This document shows, piece after piece, positions 32,712-41,800 of a stretch of DNA of 64,000 nt. The stretch lies in NCBI RefSeq assembly GCF_034653275.1, contig NZ_JAYEES010000003.1, forward strand, positions 1,798,001 through 1,862,000, given 5' to 3'. How positions within the stretch are numbered: the stretch's first letter is position 1; every line of letters starts with the position of its first letter. The stretch comes from Nitrospirillum sp034653275 (GTDB lineage Bacteria; Pseudomonadota; Alphaproteobacteria; Azospirillales; Azospirillaceae). The notes under the pieces are model-generated. The model made no database searches and was not told where the DNA came from. It saw only the letters and a list, made by a program, of their open reading frames with translations. The position numbers were made by a program, and so were the translations under genes.

Positions 32712-34064
32712 TCAGGTTCCCCGGGCCTTGGACTTGGCGTCCAGCGCCGTGGCGGTGCGCGGGGTCATGTCGTCCAGGTTCCAGTCGGCCGGATTGAAGG
32801 GCCGGGTGCTGGGCTTCTCATTGGGGTAGCCGTGGATGTCGTCCTGGCTGTTGATGATCTCGCCCCGGCCCTCGGCCACGTCGGCCAACAGGCGCACGTC
32901 GTCGTAGTCGCGGTCCCAGGGGCGGGCGCCGGCGTTGTGCAGCACGGACTTCTGCACCTCGGCCGCGGGCAGGGGCGTCAGCCCTTCCGGCCACAGCGGT
33001 GGCTTGTCCATCTCGATCACCTTGGCGGGGGAGGTGGTGTAGCGGCCCATCAGAGGCAGCGGCTCGCCCGCCCGGTCCACGGCGATGTTGTCCTTGCCGT
33101 AGTACTCCAGGTCGCCATAGCCGCCGATCTCCAGGAACGCCAGCGGCGTGGGGGTGGAGGGGCCGGCGCGCAGCACGTTGCCCACCGCCGCCATCTGGCC
33201 CACCTGGTAGGGATGGTCGCCCCATTCCTCGGCCTGCAGGTTGTAGTGCACCGCCCGCTGGCCGGGATCGTAGATCAGGTTATTGACGATGACGCCGTGG
33301 ACGCCGCCCTTGAACAGGGGGCTGCGCTCCACATTGTGGGCGTACAGGTTGCCGACGATCAGGATGTCGGTGATGTTGTCGTGGATGAGCGAGCCCTTGG
33401 AGTGCTCGATCTTCAGGTGGGTGGCCCGGGCCAGGCCCTCGGCGATGATGTTGTTGGAATAGGTGATGCGGTGCGAGGTGTGCTCGCGCCATTCCTCCGG
33501 CGTGTTGCCGTTGAAACGGGGGCCGGAGGCGGACAGGTTCTCGTCCGTGGCCCAGGTCAGGCTGCAATGGTCGACGATGACGTTGTAGGCGGCCTTGACC
33601 GTGCTGAAGGCGTCCTCTTCCCAGCCGCTTTTCTTGGGCGCGCCGGCGTCGCCCACGCGGATGCGGATGTGCTGCATCACCACGTCGTGGGCGCTGACGT
33701 CCATGCCGCCGCGTATCAGGGTGATGCCGGGGGAGGGCGCGGTCTGTCCGGCGATGGTGACGAAGGGCTCGTCCAGCTTGATGGTCTTCTGGTTCAGGTC
33801 GATGACGCCGCCGACCTCGAACACGATGATGCGCGGACCCTTGGTCTCGATGGCCTCGCGGAAGGAGCCGGGCCCCTCATTGTTCAGGTTGGTCACCTTG
33901 ATGATCTTGCCGCCGCGCCCGCCGGGCGTGTGCGCCGCCCAGCCCACGGCGCCGGGGAAGGCCAGCTGGTCCGCCTTCTCGGCGGCGCCGGCGCTGCTGA
34001 CGGCCACACCGCCGGCGGTCAACAGCGTGGCCATGGCGGTGGTGGCCAGAATACGTCTGATCAA
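32712..34064 (-). CDS. Secreted pectate lyase, polysaccharide lyase family 1-like
   Basis: 450 residues. Signal peptide MIRRILATTAMATLLTAGGV... ends near AGA-AE. The right-handed beta-helix has the pectate lyase pattern: GPGSFREAIETKGPRIIVFE, GGVIDLNQKTIKLDEPFVTI, IRIRVGD, the Ca-binding-type NVIVDHCSLTWATDENLS and later HSKGSLIHDN. It cleaves de-esterified polygalacturonate by beta-elimination to give unsaturated oligogalacturonides, the substrates of the KduI/KduD branch encoded nearby. A copy of the operator (34149-34158) lies 85 bp upstream, shared with the divergent LacI gene. Confidence 0.9.
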   Translation of the reverse strand: MIRRILATTAMATLLTAGGVAVSSAGAAEKADQLAFPGAVGWAAHTPGGRGGKIIKVTNLNNEGPGSFREAIETKGPRIIVFEVGGVIDLNQKTIKLDEPFVTIAGQTAPSPGITLIRGGMDVSAHDVVMQHIRIRVGDAGAPKKSGWEEDAFSTVKAAYNVIVDHCSLTWATDENLSASGPRFNGNTPEEWREHTSHRITYSNNIIAEGLARATHLKIEHSKGSLIHDNITDILIVGNLYAHNVERSPLFKGGVHGVIVNNLIYDPGQRAVHYNLQAEEWGDHPYQVGQMAAVGNVLRAGPSTPTPLAFLEIGGYGDLEYYGKDNIAVDRAGEPLPLMGRYTTSPAKVIEMDKPPLWPEGLTPLPAAEVQKSVLHNAGARPWDRDYDDVRLLADVAEGRGEIINSQDDIHGYPNEKPSTRPFNPADWNLDDMTPRTATALDAKSKARGT

Positions 34065-34148
34065 CGGTCTATCCTCCCGGTCTTTGTTATGGCGATGGCG
34101 GGCCCCGTCACGTCAAGCGTGCTGGACCCGTCACTCGGGGTCAATAAA

Positions 34149-34158
34149 TGACACCGGT
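34149..34158. promoter_or_regulatory. Uronate-regulon operator A (TGACACCGGT)
   Basis: AAATGACACCGGTTTCCT context, between pectate lyase (start 34064, minus) and the LacI gene (start 34346, plus). It has the central CG of a LacI-family operator and is one of seven exact core copies in this locus. Confidence 0.8.
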
Positions 34159-34345
34159 TTCCTAATGGGGCAAGGGTGCAATTCCAGGGGTGCGGCGGAA
34201 TGACGCCCAAGCCGGGGAAGGACGGCGGGAGGAAGGGAAACAAATCCCTTTTGCGGCGGCGCGCGGGACGCGGCATGGTAGGGACTTGGAAGCGGGCACT
34301 TCGAACGGAAGTCCCTGAAGAAGAAAAACGAGAAGACGACCAACG

Positions 34346-35458
34346 ATGACCCAGGACGCGCAGCGCAGGGGGCGCCCCCGGCGGGGACGTGCCGCCGCCA
34401 TCCAGACCGTGGCCATGGAGGCCGTGACCTGGACCCTGGACCGGCCGCCCACCATCAACGACGTGGCCCGCCTGGCGCATGTGTCCAAGAAGACGGTGTC
34501 GCGCGTCATCAACCAGTCGCCCTTCGTGAATGAAGAGACGCGCGCCATCATCAACGGCATCATCGAGCAGATCGGCTACGTGCCCAGCCCCCAGGCGCGC
34601 GGCCTGGCCTTTCAACGCTCCTTCCTGCTGGGCCTGGTCTATGACAACCCCAACGCCCAGTTCATCGTGAACATCCAGGAAGGCGTGCTGGCCGCTTGCC
34701 GCCTGGCGGGGTTCGAACTGGTGGTGCATCCCTGCGACCAGAAAAGCCCGCATTTCCTGAACGACGCCAAGCAGTTCGTGCAGCGCCAGAACCTGGACGG
34801 CGTCATCGTCGTGCCGCCCGCGTCGGAAAACCCGCAACTGGTCGAGGTGTTGCGCGACCTGGGCTGCCGCTATGTCCGCCTGTCCGCCGTGTCGCTGGAC
34901 GAGGCCGCCAACATGGTGGTCTACAACGACCGCCAGGGGGCGGCGGAGGTGGCGGAGCATCTGGCCGGCCTGGGGCACCGCGATATCGGATTCATCGCCG
35001 GCCCGTCGCGCCACCGCTCCGCCCACGAGCGCCGGGAAAGCTTCGTCGGCGCGTTGAAAAGCCACGGCATCACCCTGCGCCCCGAAATGGTGGAGGAGGG
35101 GGCCTACACCTTCGAATCCGGCGAGGTCTGCGCCACCCGCCTGCTGACGCGGGAGCCCCGGCCCACCGCCATCTTCGCCAGCAACGACGAGATGGCGGCC
35201 GGTGTCTACAAGACGGCGCAGCGCCTCGGCATCAGCATCCCCCGCGACCTGACCATCGTCGGTTTCGACGACAGCCCCATCGCCACCCGGCTGTGGCCGT
35301 CGCTGACCACCGTGCGCCTGCCGGCCAAGGATCTGGGGCGGCTGGCGGCGGAAAAGCTGATCGTCCGCATCTCCAGCGATGAGGAGGAGGGCCACACCGC
35401 CACCGGCGTCGTCAGCCGCATGGTGGTGCGCGAGTCCTCCGTCCCGCCCCGAGGCTGA
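34346..35458 (+). CDS. LacI family regulator of the pectin/uronate locus
   Basis: 370 residues from ATG 34346. An unusual basic extension (RRGRPRRGRAAA) precedes the LacI HTH (PTINDVARLAHVSKKTVSRV, with hinge INQSPFVNEETRAII, about residues 37-75). The periplasmic-binding-like ligand domain follows (LLGLVYDNPNAQFIVNIQEG, IGFIAGPSRHRSAHERRESF, TAIFASNDEMAAGVY, TIVGFDDSPIATRLWPSLTT). The only sugar-type regulator in the locus, it probably binds the repeated TGACACCGGT sites and is released by a uronate intermediate such as 2-keto-3-deoxygluconate. The ligand is inferred from context. Confidence 0.9.
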   Translation: MTQDAQRRGRPRRGRAAAIQTVAMEAVTWTLDRPPTINDVARLAHVSKKTVSRVINQSPFVNEETRAIINGIIEQIGYVPSPQARGLAFQRSFLLGLVYDNPNAQFIVNIQEGVLAACRLAGFELVVHPCDQKSPHFLNDAKQFVQRQNLDGVIVVPPASENPQLVEVLRDLGCRYVRLSAVSLDEAANMVVYNDRQGAAEVAEHLAGLGHRDIGFIAGPSRHRSAHERRESFVGALKSHGITLRPEMVEEGAYTFESGEVCATRLLTREPRPTAIFASNDEMAAGVYKTAQRLGISIPRDLTIVGFDDSPIATRLWPSLTTVRLPAKDLGRLAAEKLIVRISSDEEEGHTATGVVSRMVVRESSVPPRG

Positions 35459-35507
35459 AATTCCACGGCCCTTGCGTTTTTCCATCGCCAAAAACGCGAT
35501 GCGAAAT

Positions 35508-35517
35508 TGACACCGGT
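35508..35517. promoter_or_regulatory. Uronate-regulon operator B (TGACACCGGT)
   Basis: AATTGACACCGGTTACC context, 144 bp upstream of uxaC, head of the uxaC-kduI-kduD operon. Confidence 0.8.
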
Positions 35518-35660
35518 TACCAAGATCGGTACCACAGGGGCGGGAGGAGGGTGGACCCGGGGTGCCGGGAACCGCCCCATGAACGGCTGGGCGCCCGCGC
35601 GAAGACCGGCGGGAACCAGCCCGGTGGATATTGCCCGGTGGACATTGAAGGAAGGCCCGC

Positions 35661-37079
35661 ATGGCCCAGCACCTGACCCTGCATGACGATCGCCTGTTCC
35701 CAGCCGACCCCGCGGTGCGCGCCATCGCGCGGCGCCTCTACGCGGCGGTGAAGGGCCTGCCCATCATCAGCCCGCATGGCCACACCGACCCGTCGTGGTT
35801 CGCCGGCAACGAGGCCTTCCCCAACGCCACCGCCCTGCTGCTGCAGCCCGACCACTATCTTTACCGCATGCTCTACAGCCAGGGTGTGACCTTGGAGCAG
35901 CTGGGCATTCCCGCGTCCGGCCAGCCGGCTCCGGGCGTGGACCCGCGCGAGGCGTGGCGCCTGCTGGCCGGCAACTTCCACCTGTTCCGCGGCACGCCGT
36001 CCTCCACCTGGCTGAACCACGTTTTCACCCAGGTCTTCGGCCTGGACGTGAAGCTGAGCGCCGAAACCTCCGACCTTTACTTCGACACCATCACCGCCAA
36101 GCTGGCGACGGAGGACTTCCGCCCCCGCGCCCTGTTCGAGCGCTTCAACATCGAGGTCATCGCCACCACGGAAAGCCCGGTGGACACGCTGGCCCACCAT
36201 GAGGCCATCCGCGACAGCGGCTGGAAGGGCAAGGTCATCACCGCCTACCGCCCAGACGCGGTCATCGATCCGGAGCATGAGAACTTCCGCCCGGCCATGG
36301 AGCAATTCGCCGCCATCACCGGGGAGGATGTGTACAGCTGGTGGGGCTATCTCAACGCCCACCGGAAGCGCCGCGCCGACTTCAAGGCCGTGGGCGCCAC
36401 CAGCAGCGACCATGGCCATGTCACCGCCGCCACCGCCGACCTGTCGCCGGCCGATGCCGAGGCCTTGTTCGCCCGCGTGGTGAAGGGCACCTTCACCGCC
36501 GTGGACGCCGAGCTGTTCCGTGCCCAGATGCTGACCGAGATGGCGGGCATGAGCCTGGAGGATGGTCTGGTCATGCAGATCCACCCCGGCTCCTTCCGCA
36601 ACCACAACCGCCAGATCTTCCAGCGCTACGGGCGCGACAAGGGCGCCGACATCCCGCTGCGCACCGAATACGTCCACGCGCTGAAGCCGCTGCTGGACCG
36701 CTACGGCAACGATCCCCGCCTGTCCGTCATCCTGTTCACCTTGGACGAGACGGTCTATGCGCGCGAGTTGGCGCCGCTGGCCGGCCACTATCCGGTGCTG
36801 AAGCTGGGCCCCGCCTGGTGGTTCCACGACAGCCCGGAAGGGATGATGCGCTTCCGCGAGCAGACGACGGAAACGGCCGGCTTCTACAACACCGTGGGCT
36901 TCAACGACGACACCCGCGCCTTCCTGTCCATCCCCGCCCGGCACGACGTGGCCCGCCGGGTGGACTGCGCCTTCCTGGCGCGCCTGGTGGCGGAACACCG
37001 CCTCGACGAGGACGACGCGGCGGAGGTGGCCGTCGACCTGGCCTACCGCCTGCCCAAGCGCGCCTACAAGTTGGACTGA
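35661..37079 (+). CDS. uxaC: Glucuronate/galacturonate isomerase
   Basis: 472 residues, the usual length for UxaC. An amidohydrolase-like TIM barrel with the metal motif PHGHTDPSWFAGNE near residue 38, then IEVIATTESPVDTLAHHEAI, VITAYRPDAVIDPEHENF, LVMQIHPGSFRNHN and LGPAWWFHDSPEGMMRFREQ. It isomerises D-glucuronate to D-fructuronate and D-galacturonate to D-tagaturonate in the cytoplasm. First gene of an operon with kduI (84 bp) and kduD, under operator B. Its product is the substrate of the UxuB-like reductase at 45.7-47.2 kb. Confidence 0.96.
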   Translation: MAQHLTLHDDRLFPADPAVRAIARRLYAAVKGLPIISPHGHTDPSWFAGNEAFPNATALLLQPDHYLYRMLYSQGVTLEQLGIPASGQPAPGVDPREAWRLLAGNFHLFRGTPSSTWLNHVFTQVFGLDVKLSAETSDLYFDTITAKLATEDFRPRALFERFNIEVIATTESPVDTLAHHEAIRDSGWKGKVITAYRPDAVIDPEHENFRPAMEQFAAITGEDVYSWWGYLNAHRKRRADFKAVGATSSDHGHVTAATADLSPADAEALFARVVKGTFTAVDAELFRAQMLTEMAGMSLEDGLVMQIHPGSFRNHNRQIFQRYGRDKGADIPLRTEYVHALKPLLDRYGNDPRLSVILFTLDETVYARELAPLAGHYPVLKLGPAWWFHDSPEGMMRFREQTTETAGFYNTVGFNDDTRAFLSIPARHDVARRVDCAFLARLVAEHRLDEDDAAEVAVDLAYRLPKRAYKLD

Positions 37080-37163
37080 CGATGGGGCGCGGCATGGGCG
37101 ACGCCGTTCACGCCGCGCCTCTGACCCAAGCGGGGAAACCACAAACAAACGGGGAGAATGGCC

Positions 37164-38009
37164 ATGTTCAAGAAGGTGTACCAGGCGACCCATCCCGACA
37201 TGATGGATGGCGCCCGTAACCAGCAGCTGCGCGACCGCTACCTCATCACCGACCTGTTCGTGGCGGGTGAGGTCAGCCTGAACTATTCTCACAATGAACG
37301 CTTCATCATCGGCGGCGCCGCGCCGGTGAACGCACCCCTTGATCTGCCCGTGCAGACGGAACCGGCCTCGGCCGCCGGCAAGCCCTTCCTGGAGCGCCGG
37401 GAACTGGGCATCGTCAACGTTGGTGGCGCCGGCACGGTCACGGTGGACGGCACGATCTACGACCTGGCGTCGCGCGACGGCCTGTACGTGCCCATGGGGA
37501 CGGCGACGGTGGTGTTCGCCTCGACCGACGCCGCCCACCCCGCGAAGTTCTACCTGGCCAGCACGCCGGCCCACGCCCGTTTCCAGACGGTGAAGATCTC
37601 CATCGACCAAGCCGTGCCGCTGGAGCGCGGGGCGCTGGAGACCAGCAACGAGCGCACGATCTACCAGTACATCGTGCCGCAGACCTGCCAGTCGGCGCAG
37701 CTGCTGCTGGGCCTCACCATGCTGAAGCCGGGCAGCGTGTGGAACACCATGCCACCCCACCTGCACGACCGCCGGTCCGAGGTTTATTTCTACTTCGATA
37801 TCAAGGACGACCAGCGCGTCTTCCACTTCATGGGTGAGCCGGAGCTGGCCCGCCACATCGTGGTCGCCAACGAGGAGGCGGTGGTTTCGCCGCCCTGGTC
37901 CATCCACATGGGCTCCGGCACCGCCAACTATTCCTTCATCTGGGCCATGGGCGGGGAAAACCTCGATTATACCGACATGAAGGTGCTGGACATCTGCCAG
38001 CTGCGTTGA
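37164..38009 (+). CDS. kduI: 5-dehydro-4-deoxy-D-glucuronate isomerase
   Basis: 281 residues from ATG 37164, placed seven bases after GGGGAG (the ATG at 37158 is too close to that site). Cupin fold typical of KduI: YLITDLFVAGEVSLNYSH, RRELGIVNVGGAGTVTVDG, and the zinc-site region MPPHLHDRRSEVYFYFD with metal ligands among the two His and the Glu. It converts 4-deoxy-L-threo-5-hexosulose uronate, released from unsaturated oligogalacturonides, to 2,5-diketo-3-deoxygluconate. E. coli KduI is 278 residues. It precedes kduD by 14 bp. Confidence 0.96.
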   Translation: MFKKVYQATHPDMMDGARNQQLRDRYLITDLFVAGEVSLNYSHNERFIIGGAAPVNAPLDLPVQTEPASAAGKPFLERRELGIVNVGGAGTVTVDGTIYDLASRDGLYVPMGTATVVFASTDAAHPAKFYLASTPAHARFQTVKISIDQAVPLERGALETSNERTIYQYIVPQTCQSAQLLLGLTMLKPGSVWNTMPPHLHDRRSEVYFYFDIKDDQRVFHFMGEPELARHIVVANEEAVVSPPWSIHMGSGTANYSFIWAMGGENLDYTDMKVLDICQLR

Positions 38010-38023
38010 GGGAGGGCGACCCC

Positions 38024-38800
38024 ATGGCTTTCAACCCGTTCGATCTGACGGGCCGCGTGGCCCTGGTCACCGGCGCCAACACCGGCCTGGGGCAGGGGCT
38101 GGCCGTGGCGCTGGCCCGGGCCGGCGCCGACATCGTGGCCGCCGGCCGCAGCACGCCGACGGAGACCGAGACGGCGGTGACCGAGGTGGGCGCCCGCTTC
38201 CACTTCGTCCATGCCGATCTCGACAGCGTCGGTGTGGTGCAGCAGGTGGTTGACCAGGCCGTCGCCGCCTTCGGCCGCATCGACATCCTGGTCAACAACG
38301 CCGGCACCATCCGCCGGGCCGACGCCCTGGAATTCTCCGAGGACGATTGGGACCTGGTGATGAACGTCAACCTGAAGACGCCCTTCTTCCTGGCCCAAGC
38401 CGCGGCGCGCCAGATGGTGGCGCAGGGCGCCCAGGGCAAAGGCGGTGGCGGCAAGATCATCAACATCGCCTCCATGCTGTCCTTCCAGGGCGGCATCCGC
38501 GTCGCGTCCTACACCGCCAGCAAAAGCGGCATCGCGGGTTTGACCAAGCTGTTGGCCAACGAGTGGGCGGCCAAGGGCATCAACGTCAACGCCATCGCCC
38601 CTGGCTATTTCGCCACCAACAATACCGAGGCGCTACGCAACGACGAGACGCGCAACCGCGACATCCTGGCCCGCATCCCCGCCGGCCGCTGGGGCCGTCC
38701 GGAGGATCTGGGGGGCGCCGCGGTGTTCCTGTCCTCATCCGCCGCGGACTATGTCCACGGCACCGTACTGGCCGTCGATGGCGGCTGGCTCGGGCGGTGA
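38024..38800 (+). CDS. kduD: 2-dehydro-3-deoxy-D-gluconate 5-dehydrogenase
   Basis: 258 residues from ATG 38024. SDR family: GRVALVTGANTGLGQGLAVA (cofactor), ILVNNAGTIRRADALEFSED, catalytic Ser in NIASMLSFQGG and YxxxK in SYTASKSGIAG; the PAGRWGRPEDL and GTVLAVDGGWLGR ends are typical. It reduces 2,5-diketo-3-deoxygluconate to 2-keto-3-deoxygluconate (KDG), which KdgK phosphorylates. Directly follows kduI in the operator-B operon. Confidence 0.93.
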   Translation: MAFNPFDLTGRVALVTGANTGLGQGLAVALARAGADIVAAGRSTPTETETAVTEVGARFHFVHADLDSVGVVQQVVDQAVAAFGRIDILVNNAGTIRRADALEFSEDDWDLVMNVNLKTPFFLAQAAARQMVAQGAQGKGGGGKIINIASMLSFQGGIRVASYTASKSGIAGLTKLLANEWAAKGINVNAIAPGYFATNNTEALRNDETRNRDILARIPAGRWGRPEDLGGAAVFLSSSAADYVHGTVLAVDGGWLGR

Positions 38801-38938
38801 GGGGGCGGGAATAGCACGGGACCGGCCACGTCCTTCCTGCGCGGGGGCCTGTCAAAAGGATACCGCCGCCGTTGGTGGATGCGGTACATATCGCCGATTG
38901 CAGGTCGCGACGGCGATACCGTGAGATGAGCCCCCACT

Positions 38939-40240
38939 GTGACTGATGCGCGCCTTCCGTTGAGCCACCGCCCCGGCGTGACCGGATATGTCACCCGCCC
39001 CGTGCTGGGTACCATGCTGGCGGTTCTTCTTTGTTCCGCGTTGCTGATCAGCCGTGACGTGGACTGGGTGCTGCACCCCACCTTATGGGCGGAGGACGGC
39101 GTCATCTGGTTTCAGAACGCCTATGCCAAGGGCTTGAGGGTCCTCCTTGCGACCAGCGCCGGATACCTGAACCTTTTCCCTTATGCCATGGCCCTGGCCG
39201 CCCGGGCCCTGCCTCTGGGATGGCTACCGGGCTGGATGATGGCCGGCGGGTTCGTCGCCCAGGTGGCGCCCGCCGTTTTGCTGCTGGTGCGGGGGGCACC
39301 CCTTATCCCATCCCTCTGGGCCCGGGGGGCGCTCGCGGTCTTTTACCTGGGCGTTCCCAATTCCTATGAAATCCATTTGAACCTGACCAACGCCCAGTGG
39401 CACCTGATGCTCCTGTCCTTCCTGATGCTGGTGCTGCCCGCGCCGGAGGGGCGGGGCTGGCGGGGGCTGCAGTATGGCGTGTTGCTGATCAACGGGCTGA
39501 CGGGGCCGTTCTGTCTGTTCCTGGCCCCCGTCGCCTTATGGCAGTGGCTGGGCAGCGCGCCGGAGCAGCGGCGGCACGCCTTCATTCAGGCGGCGATTGT
39601 CGGGTCGACCGCCTTGGTTCAGTTCCTGTGCCTGGTCACCGTCGGGGCGGGGGAACGGCAGAGCATGGTGCTGGGGCCCAGCGCCACGCGGCTGGCGCGT
39701 ATTTTGACGGACCAGCTGTTCTTGAGCGGCCTGTTGGGAACCACCACCGTCAACGTCCTTCAGCAGGACGCGCTCTGGCATCACCCTCTCATGGCCTGGT
39801 GCATCGCGCTGGCGGGCTTGTCCACCATCATCCTGGCGCTGGCCAAGGGGCCGTCGAGCTTCCGGAAACTCTGCCTTGCCGGCCTTATCCTGCTCGCTTG
39901 CGGCCTGGTCAGTCCGGCCACCGGGGCGTTGGGCGACCAATGGGTCCTGTTTGACATACCGGGCTATGGCGGCCGCTACTTCGTCATTCCCATCCTGATT
40001 TTTTTCATCGCCTGTCTGATTTTGGCGTGCAAGGCGCCGGGTAAGTTCCGCATTCCCGCCTGGGCCCTGCTGTGCGTCTTCATGGTTGGGGTGTGGGCGG
40101 ATTGGCTGTACCCGACGCGCAGCGGCACGTTCGCCGCTTATCACCAGGCGGTCGAGGCCTTCGACAATGCCCCGCCGGGGACCCAGGTTTCCTTTCCGGA
40201 GGCCAGCCCCGGTTGGACCATGGTGTTGACCAAGCGCTGA
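38939..40240 (+). CDS. Polytopic membrane protein, GT-C-like glycosyltransferase candidate
   Basis: 433 residues from GTG 38939. About ten hydrophobic segments; the first (LGTMLAVLLCSALLI) is followed by an extracytoplasmic loop with HPTLWAEDGVIWFQNAYAKG. An acidic ED pair in the first outer loop is the hallmark of GT-C glycosyltransferases, and WAEDG..F...A...G recurs in uncharacterised bacterial membrane proteins. The final soluble part (PPGTQVSFPEASPGWTMVL) is short. It lies 138 bp after kduD with no operator copy, and a terminator-like hairpin follows, so it may not belong to the uronate regulon. Function is unproven. Confidence 0.65.
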   Translation: MTDARLPLSHRPGVTGYVTRPVLGTMLAVLLCSALLISRDVDWVLHPTLWAEDGVIWFQNAYAKGLRVLLATSAGYLNLFPYAMALAARALPLGWLPGWMMAGGFVAQVAPAVLLLVRGAPLIPSLWARGALAVFYLGVPNSYEIHLNLTNAQWHLMLLSFLMLVLPAPEGRGWRGLQYGVLLINGLTGPFCLFLAPVALWQWLGSAPEQRRHAFIQAAIVGSTALVQFLCLVTVGAGERQSMVLGPSATRLARILTDQLFLSGLLGTTTVNVLQQDALWHHPLMAWCIALAGLSTIILALAKGPSSFRKLCLAGLILLACGLVSPATGALGDQWVLFDIPGYGGRYFVIPILIFFIACLILACKAPGKFRIPAWALLCVFMVGVWADWLYPTRSGTFAAYHQAVEAFDNAPPGTQVSFPEASPGWTMVLTKR

Positions 40241-40244
40241 GGCC

Positions 40245-40276
40245 GGCGGGGCAGTCTTAAGCCTCAGATGCCCGCC
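40245..40276. terminator. Stem-loop between convergent genes
   Basis: GGCGGGGCA (40245-40253) pairs with TGCCCGCC (40269-40276) with one bulged G, in the 37-bp gap between the GT-C-like gene and the oprB-like gene. Probably a bidirectional terminator; no T tract. Confidence 0.5.
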
Positions 40277-40277
40277 C

Positions 40278-41594
40278 TCAGATCTCAGCATGGAACCGGA
40301 GGCCCAGCACGTTGGCCGGGCCCCGGTCGCGGTTGTAGGCGGGGTTGGCCACGAACTGGTAGTCCAGCGTCAGGTTGATGCCGGTCCACAGAGCGGCGCT
40401 GTAGTACGCCTCGAGGATGCGCTCGCTGCTGTAGCTGAGGCGCCCGTCGCCCACCAGGATGCCCAGGCCGCCGGCCGCCAGGTAATCGCGGGCGTCGGCG
40501 TTCAGCATATTCACCACGCCGGCCAGGCCGGCGGTATCCTTGTCCCGGCCCCAGGAGGCGCCGGTGAGGGACGCGCCGACGGACAGCGACTTGTTCACGT
40601 CGGTGAACTCATAGGCCTCTTTGCTGCCGTCGTTGGCGCTGGCGCGCAGGAACAGGCCCCAGTCGTCGCCCATCTGCTGCTCGGCATTCATGGCGAAGCC
40701 GGCGCGGGTCGCATAGCGGCGTACGTCGCCCGTATCGGGCACACCGCCGGTCAGCGCGGCCGCCCGCACGGCGTCGCCGTAGCTGCCCATGTTGGCATGG
40801 TTCTGGAAGACCAGCACCTTCACCTTGCCGTCCCGGCCCATCAGCTGATGCCGCTCCTCCGCCTCCACCACCAGTTCGTACTGGCCGAAGCCGCGCACCA
40901 GGGCCTTGTCGTTGGGCTTGCGCGACAGGTCGAAGACGCCGGCGCGCAGAGTCCACCAGCTCTGCGTCCACTCCGCCGCCGCACCGTAGCTGTAGCCCCA
41001 GGCGTCGGCGGCATAGTCGAAGGCGCCGCTGTCCACCACGGTCCAGTTCAGGAAGTCCTTGCGCGGATCATGGGCGTAGGTGTTGGCGTCGAAGATGTCG
41101 GTGACGGAGAATTTGCCGGCGGTGATGACGATATTGTCGGCCGTGCGGCTGCCGCCCAGCTGGTTGGCGGCGGCCTCCAGCGGCTGGACCTCGCCCCCCA
41201 GATTGAAGGTCTGGCGGAAGAAGGCGCGGTCCAGGCGGATGTAGGGCTCGCTCTCGCCCACCTTGTAAGCCTCGGCACTGGGGAAGCCCGCCACGCCCAG
41301 CGTGTTGCTGAGGCCGAAGCCCTGGTCGATCTCCGGGTTGGCGTAGAATTCCATGCCCGGCCACAGGCGCACGCCGGCATAGAGCGTCGCGTCGATCGTC
41401 TCATTGCCGCGCGCCCCCGGATCCAGGCTGTTGGCGCCCCGGTAGGGGGAGCTGAAGCTGGGGTGGTACTGCTCCACCAGCGTGAACTGGCCGTGCAGGC
41501 TCCAGCTTTCCGCCTCCGGCATGTCCGCCTCGGCGGCCAGCGCCGCGCCGCAGGTCAAGGCAAGGATAGGCGTGATGGTGAGAAGCGTTTTCAT
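40278..41594 (-). CDS. oprB: Carbohydrate-selective porin, OprB family
   Basis: 438 residues. Signal peptide MKTLLTITPILALTCGAALA-AE. OprB pattern in the mature barrel: WSLHGQFTLVEQYHPSFSSP, TIDATLYAGVRLWPGMEFYA, NPEIDQGFGLSNTLGVAGFP, NIVITAGKFSVTDIFDAN and DFLNWTVVDSGAFDYAADAW, ending with LEAYYSAALWTGINLTLDYQ and a C-terminal aromatic/acidic strand. It forms outer-membrane channels for sugars. It is downstream of the TRAP genes on the same strand with its own 196-bp leader; uronate passage is a reasonable inference. Confidence 0.9.
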   Translation of the reverse strand: MKTLLTITPILALTCGAALAAEADMPEAESWSLHGQFTLVEQYHPSFSSPYRGANSLDPGARGNETIDATLYAGVRLWPGMEFYANPEIDQGFGLSNTLGVAGFPSAEAYKVGESEPYIRLDRAFFRQTFNLGGEVQPLEAAANQLGGSRTADNIVITAGKFSVTDIFDANTYAHDPRKDFLNWTVVDSGAFDYAADAWGYSYGAAAEWTQSWWTLRAGVFDLSRKPNDKALVRGFGQYELVVEAEERHQLMGRDGKVKVLVFQNHANMGSYGDAVRAAALTGGVPDTGDVRRYATRAGFAMNAEQQMGDDWGLFLRASANDGSKEAYEFTDVNKSLSVGASLTGASWGRDKDTAGLAGVVNMLNADARDYLAAGGLGILVGDGRLSYSSERILEAYYSAALWTGINLTLDYQFVANPAYNRDRGPANVLGLRFHAEI

Positions 41595-41767
41595 TTAAAT
41601 AACTCGCCCGCCGGAGCATGAATTCAACAACCGCGTTCCTTTGGCAAAGTTCCGTTACGGATTTGCGATGGGGAACGCTGTCGTTATACGGTTTCGGCGG
41701 GCGGTATGCGCCCATACGAAGGTTTGGGCAAGTCGGGCGTTTTGTCGCAGTGCTATCCGATTGTTCT

Positions 41768-41800
41768 GTTATTTCATAACGTTAGTGACGTTATTTCATA
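41768..41800. repeat. 11-bp direct repeat spanning the dctM stop, upstream of oprB
   Basis: GTTATTTCATA at 41768-41778 and 41790-41800, start-to-start 22 bp (two helical turns). The upper copy overlaps the stop codon of the TRAP large-permease gene; both lie in the upstream region of oprB. Either a tandem duplication or an activator site. Confidence 0.6.
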
